This document shows positions 46,701 through 54,600 of a stretch of DNA of 64,000 nt, in pieces. A program made the position numbers and the translations under genes. Source of the stretch: Nevskiaceae bacterium (lineage in GTDB: Bacteria; Pseudomonadota; Gammaproteobacteria; Nevskiales; Nevskiaceae); NCBI GenBank assembly GCA_004298465.1, contig SCRT01000007.1, forward strand, positions 186,001 to 250,000, in the 5' to 3' direction. Position 1 is the first letter of the stretch. Every line of letters begins with the position of its first letter. The notes beneath the pieces were generated by a model. It searched no databases. It was not told the origin of the DNA and saw only the letters and a program-made list of their open reading frames with translations.

Positions 46701-47347
46701 CCAACTTTCACCTTCGCCACCACCAACTGACCACGCTATTGAGTGACCTGATCGACACTCACGGCCGCTGGCCGCTGGACGCCAGGCCTCGCCTGCGTCT
46801 GCCGGAAGGCCGTCCGGTCGACCCCACGCGCAAACTGATCGACCTGGAGCATGCCCGCCTGCGTCACGTCATGCGGCCTGACCTGCCAAAGGTGGCCGGC
46901 GGTGCCGGCGAATCCATCGCAACGTCGTGGATGATCAACGCCAGCACGCATTGGAACGGCCCACAGATGTGGCTGAGCGGCGTGCTGCCGCAAACCCAGC
47001 GCTTTCGCGATGATCCGATACCACGGGTCGAGGTGGTGCTGCTTCCCGATGATGACGAGGAAGTGCTACATCTGCACGGCGTCGTGGACGGCGACCGGCG
47101 CGGCACTTCGTTGTACCCCCTTCTCGAAGAGAGCGCCTGCTCACGCCTCCCGGACAGCGCCGTGACAGGCCCCGGCATCGCCCCATGGGGAAACGACGAC
47201 TTGCTGACCCTGCTCACCGAACTAGCCGAGGATCGCGGCGAAAGCCTGCGCGACTGTGCCCAATCCTTCGCCACCGCCAGCCTGCCCCGCTCGGAGCGCG
47301 GCTGGCGGTTTCATCCTGTGCTGGGATTCAACAAGGAGGGGACATGA
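43766..47347 (+). CDS. cas3: Cas2-Cas3 fusion nuclease-helicase, type I-F
   Basis: 1193 aa from ATG 43766. Residues 1-90 are the Cas2-like domain fused only in type I-F (MNILLISQCDKRALTETRRI). The HD nuclease follows with HDLGK at 123-127. The helicase part has motif I STGCGKT at 485-491, motif II DEPD at 639-642, motif III SSAT at 669-672 and motif VI QLAGRVRRH at 918-926. The protein unwinds and degrades target DNA after recruitment by the Csy complex, and with Cas1 it captures spacers. It is about 100 aa longer than the P. aeruginosa protein. No frameshift is present. Confidence 0.97.
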   Translation: MNILLISQCDKRALTETRRILDQFAERRGDRTWQTPITQAGLDTLRKLLRKTARKNTAVACHWIRGLDHSELMWIVGDARRFNVEGAVPTNTTRHDVLRAGDENRWHHLPLMLALTALAALFHDLGKATAAFQTMLDTALHPPTGAFRPMTPTHYRHEWVSVRLFQAFVGKDDDATWLQRLIDANERHDMDGWLQEWLADDRLQCDGLPTHPGSAAPDKPFATLPPLAQAVAWLVLTHHRLPTLPVKTAPAGNTDEIDTARDPYRRYGAKAPPLNADDLHGLLERIDADWNEPERDRSNADIAAYWRFPHGLPVTNAAWRKQAARQARALLTLPHAVAGTACLHDPFLMHVSRLCLMLADHYYSSLTLQHQPSANGEPAWQPVAGRQMYLQADRKIYANTASCNGKLRFNQTLEEHLIGVQANASRVVHALPTLTRSLPALQRHRALSKRSHHEAFRWQDKAADLATAVRERTAVHGAFIVNMASTGCGKTLGNARIMYALADPAHGMRCAFAIGLRTLTQQTGRCFQRDLTLGDDELAILVGGSASKALFAHYEAQAEASGSASRQALLEEDSHVLYEGDDRHALLQRLTDDARARRLIAAPVLACTVDHLTPATESLRGGRQIAPMLRLMTGDLVLDEPDDFDLADLPALTRLVHWAGLLGSRVLLSSATLPPALVQGLYEAYRDGRIHWQRHRGERPDEAPRIACLWIDEFKQEHADCADVSTFRQAHDVFAEARQKHLAKANVRRIAELLPVALESPGKEERRHEWAALLRDAALRLHGDPQNHVIDPRSGKRVSFGLIRMANIDPLFDTALALFRLGAPEGMRIHLCVYHSQHPLLMRSAIEHRLDTVLDRRRKNAADPDPVLAQPQVRQAIDAHPENDHLFIVLGSPVTEVGRDHDYDWAVVEPSSLRSLIQLAGRVRRHRPEPVTQCNVLVLDTNLRALERKNPNEAAYCRPGFEMDKQPEGASPEEKTRHPNFHLRHHQLTTLLSDLIDTHGRWPLDARPRLRLPEGRPVDPTRKLIDLEHARLRHVMRPDLPKVAGGAGESIATSWMINASTHWNGPQMWLSGVLPQTQRFRDDPIPRVEVVLLPDDDEEVLHLHGVVDGDRRGTSLYPLLEESACSRLPDSAVTGPGIAPWGNDDLLTLLTELAEDRGESLRDCAQSFATASLPRSERGWRFHPVLGFNKEGT

Positions 47348-47389
47348 ACCAGACACATCCATACAACACGGACCAAGGGGAGGTGCAAT

Positions 47390-48796
47390 ATGGCTGATGC
47401 CATTGAAGGCACGGAAACGGACTCGTTTCGTGTCGCAGTAGATGCATTCATCAAGGGGCGGCTACAAGCCAAACTCGACAAGCTTGGCGAAGACGACCCC
47501 AAACGCACCGAGCTGCTGGCACAACACCAGCATGCCGCATGGCTGGAGGATGCAGCGCGGCGCGTGCGCCAGATCCAGGCAGTTACGCACTCGCTCAAAC
47601 CCATCCACCCGGATGCACGTGGCTCCAATCTCTACGTGCCTCCGACACAGATGCCGCACCTGGACGAGGTCGGCAGCCATGTGCTGGGCGAAGGTTTCGC
47701 CGCCGACGTCGTGGGAAATGCGGCAGCGCTCGACGTCTACAAACTACTGAAGCTTCAGGCGAACGGCCAAACCTTGCTGCTGGCACTTTCGCAGGATCAG
47801 GGCGACGCACTGGCCGCGTTGAGTGATGACACTGAGCAAGCCAAAGCGTGGCGGGATGCATTTGTCGGATTGACCGCCAAGCGTGACGAAGCAGCCAGTT
47901 CACATGAGCGCGCCAAGCAGCTCTATTGGCTGATCGGCGACGACGCTTGCAAGGATGACCAATACCACCTGCTCGCTCCGTTGTACGCAACCTCGTTGGC
48001 TCACGCCGTCCACGGTGAGCTTCAGGAACATCGCTTCGGCGATGCCAACAAGGAGGCACGGCAGGCGCGTCGCGACGGAAAGATGCACGACGGCATCTTC
48101 CATCACTACCCCGACCTCGCCGTGCAGAAGCTGGGCGGTACCAAGCCGCAAAATATTTCGCAGCTCAATAGCGAACGTGGCGGCATCAACTATCTGCTGT
48201 CGTCCCTGCCACCGACATGGAAGTCCAGCGATCTCCGCCTCCCCGCGCACGCTACATCGGTCTTTGACCGGCTATTTTCTGGCCGCCTCGAAGTCCGTCG
48301 CACCTTGCGGCAGTTCAGCGCTTTCCTCGCTACTAATCCACCGGAAAACAAGGAAACCCGTGACCGGGTGGACGCCTTCGTCGAACGGCTGGTTGCCGAG
48401 GCCACCATCATGGCCGGCGCATTTCGCGAAGCCCTTCCCGCCGGCTGGAGTCTGGAGGCGCCGTACGACGACCTCGCTATGGTGGAGAAGCTCTGGCTCG
48501 ATCCGTTGCGCGCAGAGCTTCCCGATCAAGGCGACTTCGCTCGTGAATGGTTGTGGATGGACTGGCCCGCCGCCATCGGCAAACGCTTTGCCCAATGGCT
48601 CAACACGCGTCTGGAGGGTCGTTTTGCCGTAGGCGATGCCGAACATCGGCAGTGGAAAAAGCTGCTGCTGGTGGACGAAAGCGAAGACGGCTGGGCGAAG
48701 CAATTGCACCGGCTTCGACAATCGATGGATGCGCTGACGCCCATTCCCACCCGCAACACGCACGATGAACTTGTCGCCGGGGAGGTGCAGGCATGA
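47390..48796 (+). CDS. cas8f: Type I-F large subunit Cas8f (Csy1)
   Basis: 468 aa, starting after GGGGAGG. The pattern with GGTKPQNISQLNSERGG (residues about 246-262) and LLSSLPP is the hallmark of Csy1. The protein forms the tail of the surveillance complex and recognises the PAM. Its stop overlaps the cas5f start by 4 nt, so the two are made in a coupled way and join as a heterodimer. Confidence 0.96.
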   Translation: MADAIEGTETDSFRVAVDAFIKGRLQAKLDKLGEDDPKRTELLAQHQHAAWLEDAARRVRQIQAVTHSLKPIHPDARGSNLYVPPTQMPHLDEVGSHVLGEGFAADVVGNAAALDVYKLLKLQANGQTLLLALSQDQGDALAALSDDTEQAKAWRDAFVGLTAKRDEAASSHERAKQLYWLIGDDACKDDQYHLLAPLYATSLAHAVHGELQEHRFGDANKEARQARRDGKMHDGIFHHYPDLAVQKLGGTKPQNISQLNSERGGINYLLSSLPPTWKSSDLRLPAHATSVFDRLFSGRLEVRRTLRQFSAFLATNPPENKETRDRVDAFVERLVAEATIMAGAFREALPAGWSLEAPYDDLAMVEKLWLDPLRAELPDQGDFAREWLWMDWPAAIGKRFAQWLNTRLEGRFAVGDAEHRQWKKLLLVDESEDGWAKQLHRLRQSMDALTPIPTRNTHDELVAGEVQA

Positions 48797-49851
48797 GCAG
48801 CGCGCTGCCCTATTCCGCGAAAGGGCTGCTGGTATTTCCGCATCTGCGTGTGCAGAACGCCAACGCCATCTCCAGCCAAATGACGCATGGCTTTCCATCG
48901 ATCACGGCATTTACCGGCCTGATGTGGGCACTGGAGCGAAAGCTTACCGAGGCAGGCGTGCCGTTGCGCCTCCTGCAAGTCGGGGTGATCTGCCATCGGC
49001 ATCAGGAACAGGTCAACGCTGGTTACGTGAAAACCTTCCGCCTGACCCGCAACCCCGTCGACAAAAGTGGTGGTACCGCCGGCATCGTCGAAGAAGGTCG
49101 CACCCACCTTGATCTGACCCTGGTGTTTCAGGTTCAACAAAAGGTCGGCGCAAAGTCTGAAACCCCGCTGCTCGTTCAAGGCAACGACAACGCGTTGGCC
49201 GAACTCGCCGCCAAGGCATGGCAGACCCTTGCCACCATGCGCGTGGCTGGCGGCAGCATGTTGCCGGCACGGCCCGCTCCAGGACGTTTTATTCGTCCAT
49301 GGCTCGCTGTTCTGCCGGACGATGCCAGTGAATGCGCCAAGAACTTCCGTGAGTGGCGGCGGCAATGGCTACCCGGTTACGCCTTGGTGGGGCGCAATGA
49401 CTTGGTGCCCGCACGCCTGGAAGCCATGCGAAAGGAACGCCCTGAGGCCAACGCACTGGATGCCTTGCTGGACCTTTCCCGCTTCAACTATCGCGCCGAA
49501 AAGGAAGGCGGCGAAGCCGGCACCAACCAACGCGTGCACTGGCACGATCCCGACCGTGGCAAAGGCTCCGGCTGGATCGTGCCGATTCCGGTCGGTTACA
49601 CGGCCCTGTCCGATCTGTATGACCCCGGCCAGGTGCAAAACGCTCGCGATGACGACACGTCGTTCCGCTTCGTCGAGTCGATTTATTCGATGGGCGAGTG
49701 GATCAGCCCGCATCGCCTCGACAGCATCGATGCCCTGCTATGGCACGCCGAAACCGACCTCGATCGCGCCGTCTATCGTTGCCGCAATACCTACGTTCCC
49801 GTCGCCACGGCCGATCCGGTCGAGCCCGACGATTTCTATGTCTACGACTGA
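48793..49851 (+). CDS. cas5f: Type I-F Cas5f (Csy2)
   Basis: 352 aa. FPHLRVQNANAISSQMTHGFPSITAFTGLM is the typical N-terminal RAMP strand of Csy2; the C-terminal VGYTALSDLYDPGQV and MGEWISPHRLDSIDALLWHA match it too. It caps the 5' handle of the crRNA in partnership with Cas8f. Slightly longer than the 327 aa of the P. aeruginosa protein. Confidence 0.96.
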   Translation: MSSALPYSAKGLLVFPHLRVQNANAISSQMTHGFPSITAFTGLMWALERKLTEAGVPLRLLQVGVICHRHQEQVNAGYVKTFRLTRNPVDKSGGTAGIVEEGRTHLDLTLVFQVQQKVGAKSETPLLVQGNDNALAELAAKAWQTLATMRVAGGSMLPARPAPGRFIRPWLAVLPDDASECAKNFREWRRQWLPGYALVGRNDLVPARLEAMRKERPEANALDALLDLSRFNYRAEKEGGEAGTNQRVHWHDPDRGKGSGWIVPIPVGYTALSDLYDPGQVQNARDDDTSFRFVESIYSMGEWISPHRLDSIDALLWHAETDLDRAVYRCRNTYVPVATADPVEPDDFYVYD

Positions 49852-49892
49852 AGTGACTCAAACCCCTTCAACTCTCTCAAAGGAATTTCATC

Positions 49893-50912
49893 ATGGCCAA
49901 TGACACCCTGAAAACCGCTTCCGTGCTCGCCTTCGAGCGCAAACTTGATCCCTCCGACGCCGTGTTCCATGCCGGCAATTGGGACGACCGCAACAACACC
50001 GTCCAGTGGCAGCCAGTGAAGTTGCGCGAAAAATCCGTACGCGGCACCATTTCCAACCGCCTCAAGACCAAAGACCAAGACCCGGCCAAGCTCGACGCCG
50101 CTATTGAAAACCCCAACCTGCAGACCGTGGATGTCGCCGCCTTGCCTGCTGATACGGACACATTGCGGGTAACGTTCACCGTGCGCGTGCTGGCTGGCAC
50201 CGGCACCCCGTCCGCCTGCAATAACGCCACCTATCGTGAAAAGTTGATGGCCACCGTGGCCGGCTACGTTTCCGACCACGGCTTCAACACACTGGCCACG
50301 CGCTACGCCAGCAACCTCGCCAACGGGCGCTTCCTGTGGCGCAACCGGATGGGCGCCGAAAGCGTTGAGGTACGCGTGGCGCAACTGGAAAACGGCAGCG
50401 CCAAACATTCCTGGGCGTTTGACGCGTTTGCCCTCAGCTTGCGTGACTTCGATAAAGGCAACGCCGACCTTTCAGGCCTGACGAACGTTATCGCCGGCGG
50501 CTTGGCCGGTGCCGAGCACGTACTGCTGCAAGTCACCGCCTTCGTGCGCATCGGCGCTGGCCAGGAAGTATTTCCCTCGCAAGAACTGATTCTCGATCGT
50601 GGCCGCGGCGACAAGAGCAAGACCTTGTACGACGTCGATGACGTGGCCGCCATCCACTCGCAAAAAATCGGCAACGCCCTGCGCACCATCGACACCTGGT
50701 ACCCCGAAGCTGCCGAGAACGGCCCCATCGCCGTGGAGCCCTACGGCTCGGTCACCACCCAGGGCCGCGCGTATCGCCAGCCGAAGGAAAAGCAGGATTT
50801 CTACAACCTGCTCGATGGCTGGATCATCAAGGACAAGACGCCCGACGTGGACCAGCAGCATTTCGTCATTGCCACCCTGATCCGTGGCGGCGTGTTCGGC
50901 GAAGCGAATTGA
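49893..50912 (+). CDS. cas7f: Type I-F backbone protein Cas7f (Csy3)
   Basis: 339 aa, starting after [17 protein letters not shown] start ([20 protein letters not shown]), the [21 protein letters not shown] strand and the C-terminal [20 protein letters not shown] are Csy3 motifs. Six copies coat the spacer part of the crRNA and hold the guide in segments with every sixth base flipped out. It follows cas5f by 41 nt. Confidence 0.96.
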   Translation: MANDTLKTASVLAFERKLDPSDAVFHAGNWDDRNNTVQWQPVKLREKSVRGTISNRLKTKDQDPAKLDAAIENPNLQTVDVAALPADTDTLRVTFTVRVLAGTGTPSACNNATYREKLMATVAGYVSDHGFNTLATRYASNLANGRFLWRNRMGAESVEVRVAQLENGSAKHSWAFDAFALSLRDFDKGNADLSGLTNVIAGGLAGAEHVLLQVTAFVRIGAGQEVFPSQELILDRGRGDKSKTLYDVDDVAAIHSQKIGNALRTIDTWYPEAAENGPIAVEPYGSVTTQGRAYRQPKEKQDFYNLLDGWIIKDKTPDVDQQHFVIATLIRGGVFGEAN

Positions 50913-50916
50913 CGTC

Positions 50917-51483
50917 ATGACCACGCACTACATCGACCTCATCGTTGTGCCGGACCCGGAATCCGGCACGCCACAACTGCTGGGTGCGCTGTACGACCGG
51001 CTGCACCTTGCCTTGGTGCAACAAAGGCTGGACAGCATCGGCGTGAGCTTTCCCGGGTACAGCATGAGTCCACGTTCGCTCGGCACAAAGCTGCGCCTGC
51101 ATGGCAGCGACGCATCGCTACGGCAACTGTTCGGCGCCGAATGGCTCAAAGGCATGCGTGATCACGTGCGCATGACCGACATTGCACCCGTGCCAGCGGA
51201 TGCTCCACACCGAACCGTACGGCGCAAGCAGTTCAAGACCAACGTCGACCGGCTCCGACGACGCCGCATGAAACGCAAAGGCGAAACAGCAGAACAGGCA
51301 CGAGAGGCCATTCCATATAACGTCGAACGCACCCCGAACCTACCCTATCTGCACATTCACAGCCGCAGCACCGCACAACCGTTTTGCCTCTTCATTGCGC
51401 TTGGCCCGACCGGTCCGACCGCAGTGCCGGGGAACTTCAACCGCTACGGGCTCGGCGGACCCGCAACTGTTCCGTGGTTCTGA
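50917..51483 (+). CDS. cas6f: Type I-F crRNA endoribonuclease Cas6f (Csy4)
   Basis: 188 aa, the standard length, from ATG 50917. The catalytic histidine is H30 (LHLALVQQR, P. aeruginosa H29). The arginine-rich helix RLRRRRMKRKG that grips the repeat stem and HSRSTAQPFCLFIA with the active-site serine are present, and the C-terminus ends in GPATVPWF as in Csy4. It cuts the array transcript just after the repeat hairpin CTGCC-GCATA-GGCAG. The gene ends 128 nt before the first repeat. Confidence 0.96.
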   Translation: MTTHYIDLIVVPDPESGTPQLLGALYDRLHLALVQQRLDSIGVSFPGYSMSPRSLGTKLRLHGSDASLRQLFGAEWLKGMRDHVRMTDIAPVPADAPHRTVRRKQFKTNVDRLRRRRMKRKGETAEQAREAIPYNVERTPNLPYLHIHSRSTAQPFCLFIALGPTGPTAVPGNFNRYGLGGPATVPWF

Positions 51484-51515
51484 CCCTTTTTTATCCCGTC
51501 AATACGTTCTTTGAA

Positions 51516-51528
51516 AATCAACACCTTG
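51516..51528 (+). promoter_or_regulatory. IHF-binding site in the CRISPR leader
   Basis: AATCAACACCTTG fits the IHF consensus WATCAANNNNTTR at every fixed position. It lies 83 nt before the first repeat. IHF bends the leader for Cas1-Cas2-3 integration in type I-F systems, which supports a functional role here. Confidence 0.7.
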
Positions 51529-51565
51529 CGCTTGCCCCATTAAAAAGGGGCAAGTGCTTCTTTTT
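51528..51565 (+). terminator. Intrinsic terminator-like hairpin inside the leader
   Basis: GCGCTTGCCCC and GGGGCAAGTGC pair over 11 bp (one G-U) around ATTAAAAA and are followed by TTCTTTTT. This looks like the end of the cas operon transcript, separating it from the array transcript. Confidence 0.65.
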
Positions 51566-51611
51566 GCGCCTTGCGTCATAATCCCCAACAGCTAGACGCT
51601 TGAAGGGTCTA

Positions 51612-54600
51612 GTTCGCTGCCGCATAGGCAGCTCAGAAACTTGGCAACCGTGCCATCTGCGCGTTGAACGCGTTCGCTGCCGCATAGGCAGCTCAGAAAC
51701 ATCTGTATTTCTTTTATCTGTATCTGTATCTGGTTCGCTGCCGCATAGGCAGCTCAGAAATGACGCGGAAGCGGTCGTTGTCACAGAACCGGGTTCGCTG
51801 CCGCATAGGCAGCTCAGAAAGCACAGGTCACGAAATACGCCTCGATGAATCCGTTCGCTGCCGCATAGGCAGCTCAGAAAGTGCGAACGATGCAGGTTTT
51901 CGGCTTCACTTCGTTCGCTGCCGCATAGGCAGCTCAGAAACACGCCAACGTCCACGCCGTGTACACGCGCTCGTTCGCTGCCGCATAGGCAGCTCAGAAA
52001 GAGCTGTCGCGCGAGCCACCGCAGGTGCTCTACGTTCGCTGCCGCATAGGCAGCTCAGAAATGCTCATCGAAGCCGCCGACATCATCGGCACCGTTCGCT
52101 GCCGCATAGGCAGCTCAGAAAGCGATTCGGTGCACCGGCTGCTGCGGGACAAGGTTCGCTGCCGCATAGGCAGCTCAGAAAAAGACACAAATGGCCGTCT
52201 TGGCGTCATTACAGTTCGCTGCCGCATAGGCAGCTCAGAAATGACGCGGCTCGAATCCGTCATGGGGTGCCGGGTTCGCTGCCGCATAGGCAGCTCAGAA
52301 ACACAGCGCGGCGCGTGCCCCGCTGGCGGTGAAGTTCGCTGCCGCATAGGCAGCTCAGAAATGTAGGCGCCCATGGAGCCGAACTACAGCGCCGTTCGCT
52401 GCCGCATAGGCAGCTCAGAAAATGCGCGAACTGCGGCAAGGAAAAATCAGGATTGTTCGCTGCCGCATAGGCAGCTCAGAAAACGCCGGTGAAGCCGGTA
52501 ACGGTGTCGGTCGCGTTCGCTGCCGCATAGGCAGCTCAGAAATACCGCGACGGCCGCGCGCCGGTCGAAAACTGGTTCGCTGCCGCATAGGCAGCTCAGA
52601 AATGCGGGTCCGGGCCCGCGGTCTGCACATCATCGTTCGCTGCCGCATAGGCAGCTCAGAAATCCGCAGGGCCGATACCCTGCGGAGGCACGAAGTTCGC
52701 TGCCGCATAGGCAGCTCAGAAATTCGCGGATGCGATCAAGGGCGGTATCGGCTGGTTCGCTGCCGCATAGGCAGCTCAGAAATGCAACGTCGGAGTAAAT
52801 CTGACCCACTTGAGGTTCGCTGCCGCATAGGCAGCTCAGAAACGGCGGTGAAGACCATCGAGCAGTATGACTTCGGTTCGCTGCCGCATAGGCAGCTCAG
52901 AAATGCGGCATCTCACTGCTCCGTCATGCCCGGCTGTTCGCTGCCGCATAGGCAGCTCAGAAATTCAAGAGTCTCTTTTTTCGCGTGGCCAGACAGTTCG
53001 CTGCCGCATAGGCAGCTCAGAAAGCTTTGCTGCCGAGTGTATTGCCAAGAACCCCGTTCGCTGCCGCATAGGCAGCTCAGAAACGGAAACACGCGGCATG
53101 GCAACCACGACGCGCGTTCGCTGCCGCATAGGCAGCTCAGAAAAAGCCACGCGACCGACAAGACGACAGGCCGAAGTTCGCTGCCGCATAGGCAGCTCAG
53201 AAACTTGGCGAAACCGAAAAGAAGAAGGCCGGCACGTTCGCTGCCGCATAGGCAGCTCAGAAAGAGCTGTACGAGCCGCACCGATACAAAGTGATGTTCG
53301 CTGCCGCATAGGCAGCTCAGAAATCAATCGTCGTCGGCATGATCCGCAGACACGAAGTTCGCTGCCGCATAGGCAGCTCAGAAATGCGTGTGCTGTGTGC
53401 GCGTGAGGTGCAGCACGTTCGCTGCCGCATAGGCAGCTCAGAAAAGCCACGATAGCCTCAGCTCAAACCCTGCACAGTTCGCTGCCGCATAGGCAGCTCA
53501 GAAAGTCGCCGCGATCTTTATGTCACCGCCATCCGCGTTCGCTGCCGCATAGGCAGCTCAGAAATCACGCGCACACAGCACCCGCAACTTCCCGCGGTTC
53601 GCTGCCGCATAGGCAGCTCAGAAACGCCGCCGCGCCCGCCGTGAATCACTTTGTATGTTCGCTGCCGCATAGGCAGCTCAGAAATGCCGGTTCCCGGCAT
53701 GACGCCGGGCATGATTGTTCGCTGCCGCATAGGCAGCTCAGAAACTGTCCAGCAGCACACGCGCCACGGAATGACTGTTCGCTGCCGCATAGGCAGCTCA
53801 GAAATTCGCGCGGGGCGGATCGCTGCGTTACCTATGGTTCGCTGCCGCATAGGCAGCTCAGAAAACCCCGGCGCAGATGTCGGCGTCGTAGGCGTCGTTC
53901 GCTGCCGCATAGGCAGCTCAGAAATCTCGATCAACCGGGATGCCTAACTACTCATTGTTCGCTGCCGCATAGGCAGCTCAGAAACCGTGAAAACGGACCG
54001 CGAGTCGCAGGGTTTGGTTCGCTGCCGCATAGGCAGCTCAGAAACGCGAGAGCGACATCTTGGAGGCGTTCAACGGGTTCGCTGCCGCATAGGCAGCTCA
54101 GAAACTATAACGGTCGCGCTCGACATCCTCGCCGCCGGTTCGCTGCCGCATAGGCAGCTCAGAAAGTTCGCGGTTACGGCAGCGACGTAGCTATCTGGTT
54201 CGCTGCCGCATAGGCAGCTCAGAAAAGGCTAAGCCCGCCGCCGAGGCGGTAGCCTGCGTTCGCTGCCGCATAGGCAGCTCAGAAATCGTACACACGGCCC
54301 AGCCCCAGCTCCGCAATGTTCGCTGCCGCATAGGCAGCTCAGAAAGATCTGAATCGGAGAACCCGTCAGCGCCGTGCGTTCGCTGCCGCATAGGCAGCTC
54401 AGAAAAGCCAGCCATCAGCGGTCAGACGATTCGTCGTGTTCGCTGCCGCATAGGCAGCTCAGAAATATCCGGACGCGAGGTCTACGGCGGCTACTGGGTT
54501 CGCTGCCGCATAGGCAGCTCAGAAAATCAGCGGATCGCTCGACGCATGTAGCTAAACGTTCGCTGCCGCATAGGCAGCTCAGAAAGACCCCGGATTGCGG

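Larger units (their letters stand above)
51484..51611 (+). promoter_or_regulatory. CRISPR leader
   Basis: The 128 nt between cas6f and repeat 1 are much richer in A+T than the rest of the window. They hold a match to the IHF consensus, a terminator-like hairpin and, at 51577-51582, CATAAT as a candidate -10 for the array promoter (no clear -35). The side is set by the damaged last repeat at the other end of the array, so new spacers enter here. Confidence 0.8.

Noticed and set aside
50884..50916. Longer in-frame start for cas6f
   Set aside because: It would overlap cas7f, and the Csy4 family begins at the MTTHYIDL-type sequence with the catalytic histidine at about residue 29-30.
52242..52273. 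Possible tRNA T-arm in spacer 11 (CTCGAATCC)
   Set aside because: The flanking bases do not form a proper T-stem and no other tRNA arms are near.
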